From Anammoximicrobium sp032229885 (lineage in GTDB: Bacteria > Planctomycetota > Planctomycetia > Pirellulales > Pirellulaceae): a stretch of 18,352 nt of DNA. The notes under the pieces are model-generated. The model worked only from the letters and a program-made list of their open reading frames with translations. It searched no databases and was not told the DNA's origin. The stretch lies in assembly GCA_032229885.1 (NCBI GenBank), contig JAVYAJ010000277.1, forward strand, positions 1-18,352, read 5' to 3'. Numbering within the stretch: the first letter of the stretch is position 1; every line of letters starts with the position of its first letter. Positions 7,994-15,175 of the stretch are shown here, piece by piece. The translations under genes and the position numbers were made by a program.

Positions 7994-8021
7994 GTCCATC
8001 GTAACGTTGTCCATCGTAACG
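7994..8021. repeat. Short tandem repeat gtccatcgtaacg (two copies)
   Basis: Two perfect 13-base copies begin at 7994 and 8009 (period 15). They lie in the 201-base gap between the oxidoreductase start and the end of the PIF1-like gene. They sit upstream of the candidate oxidoreductase promoter, so a regulatory role is conceivable but unsupported. Confidence 0.6.
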
Positions 8022-8081
8022 CTGGTTTCGTCGTCACTGCGTTGACCATCCGGAACAAAGGATTCCGCCCCATATCGCCGT

Positions 8082-10553
8082 CTACTCCGCAGACGTGTTT
8101 GTATCGCGGGTCGCCCGTTGGCGCCGCGCGTGGCCGATCGCTATCTTCAGTTCGCCGTAGCCATACTTGCCGCCAAAGTGGGCTTTGGCCTCCGCTATGG
8201 TGGCCTCGGGATGGGCGTGCAGATATTGCAGGATCTCGGCTACCGTCTCGTGATCGAGCACCGCATAGACGTCCAGCTCGCCGAGTGCAATAAAGTGGGC
8301 CAAATGCCCTTCGATCGTACCCCGCACAAGACCACGCTCGGCCGCGATCTGATCCACGCTCTTGCCCGCGCGGAATAGTTGCAGACTGTGCTGCTTGGTC
8401 TCCGACGTGCGCGGTTGCGCACCCGACGAGCCGGTTGGTTCTTGAGGAAGCTGGTGTTCTGAGCGATAGGATCGGATCAACGCGCGGATCTCCTTGCCGT
8501 ATCGCCGTAGCCGCGCTTTGCCCATTCCGCGAATCTGTCGAAGCTGGCCGTCACTCGTCGGCAGGTAGGTCACCAACTCGCGCATTGTTGCATTCGGCAG
8601 GACTTCCCCTGGCGGTCTGCCGCTTCGCTCGGCGGCCTGCTCGCGCCACTCGAGCAACTGTCGATACAGGGCCGCGTGTGGCACGCCTTTCGGCACGGCG
8701 GACGAAGCCCGCGCGGATGCGGCGGTGGATTTTGCAAAGTCCAACTCGGCGTCGACTTTCGCACGATGGTAGGCTTCGGTGGTGAAGCCGTTCTCGCAAG
8801 CGGCGAAACACGCGCGTTTCACAAAGAGTTCGAGCTGAAGCGACCTGAGTCCGGACGCCAGCGCCGTGGCGACTGTCTGATTATCGGCGGCCGTGGACAG
8901 CTCGTCCGTATCGCGCACAAGCCCCGTGATTGTCTCGGTAAAGTACGTGCTCGCTTTCCGAATGCGGGCCTGCAAAGCTGCATTGGCTTCGGGCATGGCG
9001 TCTTGCGCCAGGTACTCGTTAAGGTGCGGCGCAAACTTTTGGGCCACGTCGAATAACTGAGCCCGCGCCCGCTCCAACAGCGATTCGATATGTTCCAAAG
9101 CGGCAGGCGGCAACGTTTTCGCGTGCTGGGCGTAGGCGCCGCGCAATGCTTCCAGTTGGGCCTTGATCGCGTCGAAACGAAACAGCTCCTGCACGGTTGA
9201 CACCTGGCATTCCCGTTTGGCCTCCTGCAATTGAGAAGGACTTGGGGCAAGGCGTTCCGCATCCCGACTGAACCGACGCACCTCGGGATCGGTTTTCACG
9301 CTCGAGCCACTGATGCGAGAGCGCAGCACGATCCCTTCAAAACTCTTACAGCGGCTGAGGGCAACGTAGACTTGTCCGTAAGTAAAGGCGGCCTGGGCGT
9401 CGATGATCGCCCGATCGAAAGTCAGCCCCTGGCTTTTGTGGATGGTGATGGCCCAGGCGAGCTTGAGCGGATACTGGGTGAACGTACCCACAATCTGTTC
9501 GTTGATTTGCTTTGTTTCTTCGTTCAACGAGTATTTCACATTTTGCCATTCGGCGGGGACGACTTGAATATCGTCGGCCTCGCCCGGGCAACGGACGCAG
9601 ATCATGTCCTTTGCGATGCGGGTGATGCGGCCGATCTTGCCGTTGAAATACCGCCGTTCCGGCTGCAAGTCGTTCTTGATGAACATGACCTGAGCGCCCG
9701 TCTTGAATTCCAGACGCTCGTCCGTTGGATAGGAACCGGCGGGGAACTCGCCCATGACGGACGCTGAGAAGGTGTGCTTGCGCGTCGAAAGCTGGTTGAG
9801 GTTCTCGGTGTTGATGTGATGCGCGGCCGCATTGGTCGCCGTGAGCGTGATGTAGGCGTCCTGGCTGGGTGGGCGGAAATTCGGAACAAACCGGCTGTTG
9901 AGCTTTTGCAGAGAGGCGTCGTCGAGGCAGTTGTCGCGCACCTTGTTCAGCAGCACGATAAAGTCCGGATCCGACTGCCGATAGATGTGCTTCAGCTGGA
10001 TCGAAATGTATTCGGTCTGTTGCAGCGCGCGGCTGCCGAAGAAATAGAGCGTATCGTAGAAGCGAGCCAGGATCTCCCATTCTTCCGGTTTGACGACCGG
10101 CGGCAGTTGGTGCAGATCGCCGATCATCAGCAATTGCACGCCGCCGAACGGCCGACCGTGGCCGCGAAAACGTCGCAGGACGTCGTCGATGGCGTCGAGC
10201 AAATCGGCCCGAACCATGCTGATCTCGTCGATCACCAGCAGATCCAGGCTGCGGATCAGCCGCATCTTTTGGCGCGAGAAACGTCGCTGTTGGTTGTTCT
10301 GGCTGCGCTCGACACTCGGTAGATGGATCCCCAAGGGAAGTTGGAACAGCGAATGGATCGTCATGCCGCCGGCATTGATCGCCGCGACGCCGGTAGGGGC
10401 GACGACCGCCATCCGTTTCCTTCCCTCGGCCTTGATTTGGTGCAGGAAGGTGGTCTTGCCGCTTCCCGCCTTGCCGGTCAAGAAAAGACTCTTGTCCGTG
10501 TTGTGAACGTAGTCGAACGCAAGTTCCAGTTGCGGGTTGGTCTGTAGACTCAT
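8082..10553 (-). CDS. PIF1-like DNA helicase with HRDC and helix-turn-helix tail
   Basis: The 823-residue cytoplasmic protein has the superfamily 1B motor of PIF1-type 5'-3' helicases. Walker A is GKAGSGKT (27-34, Lys33), Walker B DEISMV (109-114) and motif III GDLHQLPPV (145-153). The RecD/PIF1-like motifs near residues 360-400 are AITIHKSQGLTFDRAIID and YVALSRCKSFEGI. A helical region follows. Near 650-690 is an HRDC-like segment (RELVTYLPTSDGQLRQIRGMG) and near 718-755 a helix-turn-helix typical of RecQ-type C-termini (LFRAGKSVDQIAAERGLVRGTIEGHL). Both would add DNA contacts. All core motor residues are present, so the enzyme should be active in replication or repair. The start at 10553 puts NPQLELAFDYV at the N-terminus, as in relatives; an ATG at 10589 would add 12 residues, and neither has a strong ribosome site. 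It is transcribed divergently from the next glycosidase gene. Confidence 0.88.
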   Translation of the reverse strand: MSLQTNPQLELAFDYVHNTDKSLFLTGKAGSGKTTFLHQIKAEGRKRMAVVAPTGVAAINAGGMTIHSLFQLPLGIHLPSVERSQNNQQRRFSRQKMRLIRSLDLLVIDEISMVRADLLDAIDDVLRRFRGHGRPFGGVQLLMIGDLHQLPPVVKPEEWEILARFYDTLYFFGSRALQQTEYISIQLKHIYRQSDPDFIVLLNKVRDNCLDDASLQKLNSRFVPNFRPPSQDAYITLTATNAAAHHINTENLNQLSTRKHTFSASVMGEFPAGSYPTDERLEFKTGAQVMFIKNDLQPERRYFNGKIGRITRIAKDMICVRCPGEADDIQVVPAEWQNVKYSLNEETKQINEQIVGTFTQYPLKLAWAITIHKSQGLTFDRAIIDAQAAFTYGQVYVALSRCKSFEGIVLRSRISGSSVKTDPEVRRFSRDAERLAPSPSQLQEAKRECQVSTVQELFRFDAIKAQLEALRGAYAQHAKTLPPAALEHIESLLERARAQLFDVAQKFAPHLNEYLAQDAMPEANAALQARIRKASTYFTETITGLVRDTDELSTAADNQTVATALASGLRSLQLELFVKRACFAACENGFTTEAYHRAKVDAELDFAKSTAASARASSAVPKGVPHAALYRQLLEWREQAAERSGRPPGEVLPNATMRELVTYLPTSDGQLRQIRGMGKARLRRYGKEIRALIRSYRSEHQLPQEPTGSSGAQPRTSETKQHSLQLFRAGKSVDQIAAERGLVRGTIEGHLAHFIALGELDVYAVLDHETVAEILQYLHAHPEATIAEAKAHFGGKYGYGELKIAIGHARRQRATRDTNTSAE

Positions 10554-10683
10554 GGCCGGATCGAATCCAGGACCGGGCGAAATCGGCATTTCTTTGGATT
10601 GTATCTCCGAGCCGCACCCGTCGCCAGCAACGACGACACGGAGGCGTCGCGGGCAGGCAGACAAAGCCCGCAGACGTGGCCAC

Positions 10684-10759
10684 GGATGACACGAACGCGG
10701 ATGACACGGACGGGGATGAGACGGACCACAAGCATGAGCGACATTTGTCGGAGCGACAT
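10684..10759. repeat. Degenerate 15-base-period repeats (ggatgacac / gagcgacat)
   Basis: ggatgacac occurs at 10684-10692 and 10699-10707, with a variant ggatgagac at 10714-10722, giving a period of 15. gagcgacat occurs at 10736-10744 and 10751-10759, again 15 apart. Similar low-complexity direct repeats are common between planctomycete genes. No function is evident. Confidence 0.6.
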
Positions 10760-10780
10760 CTGTGAGATCCGTGCACTCCT

Positions 10781-10808
10781 TTGCGGCGTCACGGGATCGT
10801 CGTAAAAT
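10781..10808 (+). promoter_or_regulatory. Weak candidate promoter for the DUF5696-like gene
   Basis: TTGCGG (10781-10786) and TAAAAT (10803-10808) are separated by 16 bases. The -10 box matches five of six consensus bases but the -35 box only three. It lies about 70 bases upstream of the start codon. Confidence 0.3.
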
Positions 10809-10834
10809 CTGGCAAGGTGCGTCACGCGGCACAG

Positions 10835-10866
10835 ATCGCGACACAGATGGATCGCGACACAGATGG
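10835..10866. repeat. Perfect 16-base tandem duplication adjoining the ribosome site
   Basis: atcgcgacacagatgg occurs twice in tandem (10835-10850 and 10851-10866). The second copy runs into the Shine-Dalgarno sequence of the plus-strand glycosidase gene, so the duplication lies in its 5' leader. Confidence 0.8.
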
Positions 10867-10870
10867 GAGG
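10865..10870 (+). promoter_or_regulatory. Ribosome binding site GGGAGG of the DUF5696-like gene
   Basis: GGGAGG lies 8 bases before the ATG at 10879 and fixes this start, directly ahead of a clean signal peptide. The ATG at 10762 in the same frame would place 39 Arg-rich repeat-derived residues in front of it. Confidence 0.75.
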
Positions 10871-10878
10871 CATGTTTC

Positions 10879-13476
10879 ATGATCCGAATCTACGCCGTCA
10901 TAGCCGTGTTGTTGGGGATCGCTGCAACGGGCGGCGCTGCAGACCGTTTAGAAAGCCGCTGGCTGAGCGTCGAAATCGACAGGGCTTCGGGCGCCTGGGC
11001 GCTGACCGATGCGCGATCCGGCGTGCGGTGGCCGAGCGAAGGCCTGGCCAGCGCAGGCGCTGCGGAAGGACTCGGCCACGATTTCACTCGAGCCGAGGAG
11101 ATCCAGGAAGGCCGGGCCGTGGTTCTGCGCACGGCGGGCGACGTCGAGCTGACATTCGAGTTGATCCGCAGCGGCCGGTCGCTGGAGATCCGCTATGCAG
11201 GCAAGGACGTGGGCGACGTCACGGTCCTGGGCGACGCACTGACCGTCACCGACGCCGAGAAGGGCTATCTCGTCGTGCCGTGCCGCGAAGGGCTGCTCGT
11301 TCCGGCCGACAGCGGCGCGACGTTCACACGCACCTTCGGCTCGAGCGACTACGAAGGCTGCCACATGAACATGCTGGGCTTTGCCAAACGCGGTTCGACG
11401 CTGATCGCCGACTGGGACGACGCCTACACGTTTCCCGAGGTGAAGAGCGAGCGGGCGGACGACGGCCCGGTGCATCAGCGGCTCGTCACGGCGTTTCGCC
11501 TGCGGCGCACGGCCCGCGCCGTTCGCCTCACGCCGCTGGGCGCCGGCGACTGGAACACGATCGCCACCGGCTACCGTGAGATCGCCGAACAGAAGGGACT
11601 TGCCATCACCCTGCGAGAGAAGATCGCCCGCAATCCCCACTTGGCCAAGCTCGTCGGCGCGTCGAACGTCAAGTTGTGGACGTGCCTGGCACGTCGCATG
11701 AGCGAGGACAGCAAACAAGAGGTGTCCGTCAACGTGCGTTGGACCTTCGACGAGGCGGCGCGGAACGCCGAGCATCTGAAGAAGGACATCGGGATCGATC
11801 GCGCCTTGTTCATGATGGGCGGTTGGACAGAGGGCGGTTATGACTGCCGTCACCCCGACAACCTGCCCGCCAACGCCGAGTGCGGCGGCAACGACGCGCT
11901 GGCCGACGCCATCGCCCGCATTCAACAGCTTGACTACGTCGGCTGTCTTCACGACAACGTCCAGGACATGTACGCCGACGCCAAGAGCTTCGACCTGAGC
12001 TTCATCGAGAAGGACGCCAGGGGCAATCCCAAGAAAGGCGGGCGCTGGCTGGGCGGTCGCGCGTGGATGGTGTGCGCGCCCAAGCAACTGGAACTGGCCC
12101 AGCGGCCCCAAAACCTGCCGGAGATCGCGCGGCTGTTCAAGCCCTGGAGCTACTTCATCGACACGACCTACGCCGTCGGCCCGCGCGAGTGCGACGACCC
12201 CGCGCATCCGTTGGACCGCAACAGCGATATCGCTTGGAAGCAGAAACTGAGCGACTATGCCCGCGACATGTTCGGCCTGTTCGGCAGCGAGTGCGGCCGC
12301 GAGTGGGCGCTGCCTCACAGCGACTTTTTCGAGGGCTTGGTGGCCGTCAGCGGCCGCTACTACCACAACCTGGACCCGGCCAGCCTGGGCGCTACGGTCA
12401 TCCCTTTCTGGGAAATGGTGTACCACGACTGCCAGATCGCGTATGGCAAGTACGGCTACGCCGCCGACCAAGCCGCCGAATGCGTCGCACATCATGCCCT
12501 GTGCGCCCGCCCGTTCTATTACCACAGCATCCCCGACCATCTGTACTGGACCCAACAGACCGCCGGGCTGCGGGCCAAGACGTTGGCTCGACCGCGCGTC
12601 GTCGAACTGACGGCCACCGACAAGCGGACGTTCCAGATCCGCTATGCCTGGGACGTCGAGGCCGATGTGGCGGGCGATTGGCGCATCTTCGTGCATTTCG
12701 GCAGCGACAACGAGATCCTGTTCCAAGACGACCATGCCGCCGCGCCACCCACCTCGCAGTGGCGCGCGGGGCAGACGATCGCGTTCGGCCCCCACACCGT
12801 CCGCGTGCCCTCGTCGGTGCGAGACAAGGCGGTGAACGTGTACGTCGGGCTATTCGGCCCGAACGATGTCGGCGCACGGGCTCGGTTGGCCGGCGGCGAC
12901 CGGCAGAATCGCATTCTCGTCGGCCGCCTTGTGCTCGATCCCGAGATTCGATTCGAGCCTGCCGCCGCCGACGACGCGCGGCCCTCTGGCGACGCTTATG
13001 TTCGCGATGACGGCTGGGCCGAGGGGCTGCACCCGACCGACGTGTTCATCAAGAACACCCACCAATTGCTGGGCCCGCTGCACGCCGCCACGGCGCATCT
13101 GCGTTTGGAGCGGTTCGAGTTCCTCACCCCCGATCGCACCGTGCGCCGGGCCGTCTATGGCTCGGCCGCCGACGCGGTGACCGTCGTGGCCAACTTTGGC
13201 CTGCGGGACGCGACGATCGAAACGAGCCTGGGCGGCCCCGCCGTGCTGCCGCCCTGGGGCGTCGTGGTCGAGGCCCCGCGGTTCGCCGCGTTCTATGCTC
13301 GACGATGGGGCGGGCAGGACTACCCCGATGGTGCGCTGTACACCCTCCAATCCTTCGACGATCAACCTTTGGCCACCAGCCGGCAGGTGCGCGTCTTCCA
13401 CGGCTTTGGCGCGGCCACCTTCGCCTGGCGCGGCCGCACCTGGACCATTTCCCGCGAGGAGACGATTGCGCCATAG
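10879..13476 (+). CDS. Exported glycosidase-like protein, DUF5696/GH101-like
   Basis: The 865-residue product begins with a signal peptide (residues 1-20, MIRIYAVIAVLLGIAATGGA). An N-terminal beta-sandwich follows (LESRWLSVEIDRASGAW onward, to about 230). A barrel domain comes next, with features I associate with DUF5696 proteins and the related GH101 endo-alpha-N-acetylgalactosaminidases: FMMGGWTEGGYD, LHDNVQDMYADA, SYFIDTTYA with Asp428, and GSECGREWALP with Glu471. Asp428 and Glu471 are plausible catalytic residues, by analogy only. C-terminal beta domains follow, ending in a strand-rich region (VTVVANFGL, GPAVLPPWGVVVE). It is the only plus-strand gene of the locus, divergent from the PIF1-like helicase and convergent with the second oxidoreductase. 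The glycan substrate is unknown, and GH36-like or other barrel hydrolases are alternatives. An exported carbohydrate enzyme is well supported, the exact family less so. Confidence 0.68.
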   Translation: MIRIYAVIAVLLGIAATGGAADRLESRWLSVEIDRASGAWALTDARSGVRWPSEGLASAGAAEGLGHDFTRAEEIQEGRAVVLRTAGDVELTFELIRSGRSLEIRYAGKDVGDVTVLGDALTVTDAEKGYLVVPCREGLLVPADSGATFTRTFGSSDYEGCHMNMLGFAKRGSTLIADWDDAYTFPEVKSERADDGPVHQRLVTAFRLRRTARAVRLTPLGAGDWNTIATGYREIAEQKGLAITLREKIARNPHLAKLVGASNVKLWTCLARRMSEDSKQEVSVNVRWTFDEAARNAEHLKKDIGIDRALFMMGGWTEGGYDCRHPDNLPANAECGGNDALADAIARIQQLDYVGCLHDNVQDMYADAKSFDLSFIEKDARGNPKKGGRWLGGRAWMVCAPKQLELAQRPQNLPEIARLFKPWSYFIDTTYAVGPRECDDPAHPLDRNSDIAWKQKLSDYARDMFGLFGSECGREWALPHSDFFEGLVAVSGRYYHNLDPASLGATVIPFWEMVYHDCQIAYGKYGYAADQAAECVAHHALCARPFYYHSIPDHLYWTQQTAGLRAKTLARPRVVELTATDKRTFQIRYAWDVEADVAGDWRIFVHFGSDNEILFQDDHAAAPPTSQWRAGQTIAFGPHTVRVPSSVRDKAVNVYVGLFGPNDVGARARLAGGDRQNRILVGRLVLDPEIRFEPAAADDARPSGDAYVRDDGWAEGLHPTDVFIKNTHQLLGPLHAATAHLRLERFEFLTPDRTVRRAVYGSAADAVTVVANFGLRDATIETSLGGPAVLPPWGVVVEAPRFAAFYARRWGGQDYPDGALYTLQSFDDQPLATSRQVRVFHGFGAATFAWRGRTWTISREETIAP

Positions 13477-13481
13477 TCGGA

Positions 13482-13513
13482 ATGCACCGTAGCAGGGATG
13501 CACCGTAGCAGGG
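13482..13513. repeat. 16-base tandem repeat in the convergent intergenic gap
   Basis: atgcaccgtagcaggg occurs twice in perfect tandem directly after the stop codon of the DUF5696-like gene, and a third partial copy starts with atggcagc. It lies between convergent genes. No T-run follows, so terminator function is not claimed. Confidence 0.8.
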
Positions 13514-13574
13514 ATGGCAGCGCCGTAAAAATAGAGCGTAGCCCGCGGCATCCAAGACGAGCGTTTTCGGCTCG

Positions 13575-13595
13575 GCGCGGAGAAGCGTTCCGCGC
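13575..13595. repeat. Small perfect hairpin between convergent genes
   Basis: gcgcgga and tccgcgc form a 7-base perfect stem around a 7-base loop, midway in the 188-base gap between the convergent glycosidase and oxidoreductase genes. It could act as a bidirectional transcription block, but there is no adjacent T-run on either strand, so it is recorded as a structural repeat only. Confidence 0.4.
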
Positions 13596-13664
13596 GGGAA
13601 CCGCGGGCAAAGCGGCGGGCTGCGCCGCCCGCGCCGACGGCGTCGACCGTGGCAACCAGCCGCG

Positions 13665-14954
13665 TCACAATGTCCAGGGCTTGCGCAAGGGTTGCGAACG
13701 CATGGCGTCGGCCTCGGCGTCGGCGACGAACTGTTCCGTGTCCGGATTCCACGCCAGCTTCCGCCCCAGACGCATCGAGATATTGCCAATGTGCAGCACC
13801 GTCGCGCAGCGGTGTCCAATTTCAGCCGGGAAATGGGGCGGCTTTCGCGAGCGGACGCAGTCGAGAAAATTCCGATGTTCGCCGCCGGCGCACGTGTACA
13901 GATGCGTCTCGTCTGGGCCGATGACGCTGTCCAGGATCTTCTGCGAACTGGCCTTCAACGGCTTTCTCCAGCCTTCGTTGCCAATCCAGCCGTCCGTGCC
14001 TTCGAACCGCAGACTCGTGCCTCCCGATTCAACATACAGTTCGACGCCGTTGGCGTACTTGTACCGCAGTTTGTACGTCATGGCCGTGTCGTACAGACTG
14101 CTCTTGTCGGGAAACACGCCCTCGCCCAGGACCTCGATCGGGCCCGTGTGTTCCGTGTCGTTCGCCCACTGCGCGGTATCGACTTGATGCATGCCCCAAT
14201 CGGTGAACTTGCCGCCGGAGTAATCAAAGATGTTGCGCCACTGCTGATTGCCGCAACGGTTCGAGGCATAAGGCGCGTCGGGGGCCGGGCCGAGCCACAT
14301 GTCGTAATCGAAGCCGTCCGGGACCGGGGCGAACTGCGGCGGTTGCGGTGTGACCGTGCCGGCCGGCAAAGTGACGTGAATCGACCGCAGTCGCCCGATC
14401 CGCCCGTTGCGGACGAGTTCGGCCATGCGGTGATAGACGGGAATCGACCGGTCTTCCGTCGATGTCTGAAAGACGGCCTGCTGTTTCTTGACCGTGTCGC
14501 TCAGCACCCGCCCTTGCTCGATCGTATAGGTCGGTTTCTCGCACCAGACATCCTTGCCGGCTCGAATCGCGGCCAAGGCCATGGGCACGTGCCAGTGATC
14601 CGGCGTGGATATCATCACGGCGTCGATGTCTTTTCTGGCCAGGATGTCGCGCCAGTCGGCGTACGCATCGCAATCCCGGTTGCCATAGGCTTGATACACC
14701 AAGGCTTGTGCGCGCTCGCATCGCGACTTCATCACATCGCAGACCGCCAGGACGTGCGCGTCGTCGAATTTGAGAAATCCCTTCAGATTCCAATCCGTGC
14801 CATGCAACCCCATGCCGATGAACCCGAGGGTTACGCGCTGGCTGGGCGCATGGGCGCCAAAGACGCTCGCCCGCACGATCATCGGTGACAAGGCGGTCGC
14901 AGCCGCCGCCTTCAAAACGCTGCGCCGCGCGCATCGCTTCTTCTCGCCGTGCAT
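13665..14954 (-). CDS. Tat-exported Gfo/Idh/MocA family oxidoreductase (second copy)
   Basis: The 429-residue protein carries a twin-arginine signal (CARRSVLKAAAATAL, Arg10-Arg11) and the Gfo/Idh/MocA fold. The Rossmann motif is GFIGMGLHG (44-52), followed by STPDHWH (116-122), CEKP (138-141) and DWGMH (252-256), whose His256 is the probable catalytic histidine. It lacks the extra insertions of the first copy and is clearly divergent from it, so the two are not a recent duplication. It probably oxidises or reduces a sugar, or takes part in a redox-assisted glycosidase reaction, outside the cytoplasm. The ATG at 14954 has AGGAG exactly 6 bases upstream; the open frame continues far upstream through a tandem repeat and is not credible there. 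The GHL10 gene ends 221 bases upstream on the same strand; the gap holds a 9-base tandem repeat, so separate transcription is possible. Confidence 0.9.
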   Translation of the reverse strand: MHGEKKRCARRSVLKAAAATALSPMIVRASVFGAHAPSQRVTLGFIGMGLHGTDWNLKGFLKFDDAHVLAVCDVMKSRCERAQALVYQAYGNRDCDAYADWRDILARKDIDAVMISTPDHWHVPMALAAIRAGKDVWCEKPTYTIEQGRVLSDTVKKQQAVFQTSTEDRSIPVYHRMAELVRNGRIGRLRSIHVTLPAGTVTPQPPQFAPVPDGFDYDMWLGPAPDAPYASNRCGNQQWRNIFDYSGGKFTDWGMHQVDTAQWANDTEHTGPIEVLGEGVFPDKSSLYDTAMTYKLRYKYANGVELYVESGGTSLRFEGTDGWIGNEGWRKPLKASSQKILDSVIGPDETHLYTCAGGEHRNFLDCVRSRKPPHFPAEIGHRCATVLHIGNISMRLGRKLAWNPDTEQFVADAEADAMRSQPLRKPWTL

Positions 14955-14960
14955 GATCCG

Positions 14961-14965
14961 CTCCT
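14961..14965 (-). promoter_or_regulatory. Ribosome binding site AGGAG of the second oxidoreductase gene
   Basis: AGGAG on the minus strand with a 6-base spacer to the ATG at 14954, the same motif and spacing as the first oxidoreductase gene. It rejects the much longer upstream extension of the frame. Confidence 0.75.
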
Positions 14966-15122
14966 GAAAAAGCCGACTGCCGTTGGGAAAACCTGCCATC
15001 ACTGTAGTTCGCTCGGCAATCCCGGCCCCAGGGGCGCCGTTTGGGCGATCGTTTCGGGGTCGAACGCGTGCCCGGGCCAAAGTTGCCGTCGGGGGTTTGG
15101 GATTTGCGCTATAGTGGGACAG

Positions 15123-15156
15123 ATAGGACGCATAGGACGCATAGGACGCATGGGAC
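15123..15156. repeat. 9-base tandem repeat (ataggacgc)3 plus partial copies
   Basis: Three perfect ataggacgc units start at 15123, 15132 and 15141, followed by a partial unit atgggac at 15150 and preceded by a degenerate atagtgggac. The array lies 20 bases downstream of the GHL10 stop and upstream of the second oxidoreductase. Such runs are typical of planctomycete intergenic DNA. No spacer structure is present, so it is not a CRISPR array. Confidence 0.85.
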
Positions 15157-15175
15157 TTCCCAGCGGAAGCCGCCG

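Larger units (their letters stand above)
10554..10878. other. Divergent intergenic region filled with degenerate short repeats
   Basis: These 325 bases lie between two divergent genes and hold no independent coding sequence. The minus-strand frame that extends the helicase upstream is Arg/Pro/Cys-rich and is probably not translated, apart from a possible extra 12 residues. The stretch contains a ggatgacac array, a gagcgacat pair, a cacggat/atccgtg inverted pair (10681-10687 and 10767-10773), a 16-base tandem duplication and a weak plus-strand promoter candidate. Confidence 0.6.

Noticed and set aside
10590..10880. Upstream extension of the PIF1-like protein to 10880
   Set aside because: The added residues are His/Pro/Cys/Arg-rich and are read from degenerate intergenic repeats; the conserved N-terminus begins near 10553.
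10948..12795. Minus-strand open frame of 615 codons opposite the DUF5696-like gene
   Set aside because: The antisense product has no domain motifs and no ribosome site, whereas the plus strand has a signal peptide, Shine-Dalgarno sequence and barrel motifs.
15111..15156. CRISPR-like array
   Set aside because: The units are 9 bases long and directly abutting, with no spacers; the same applies to the other tandem repeats in the window.
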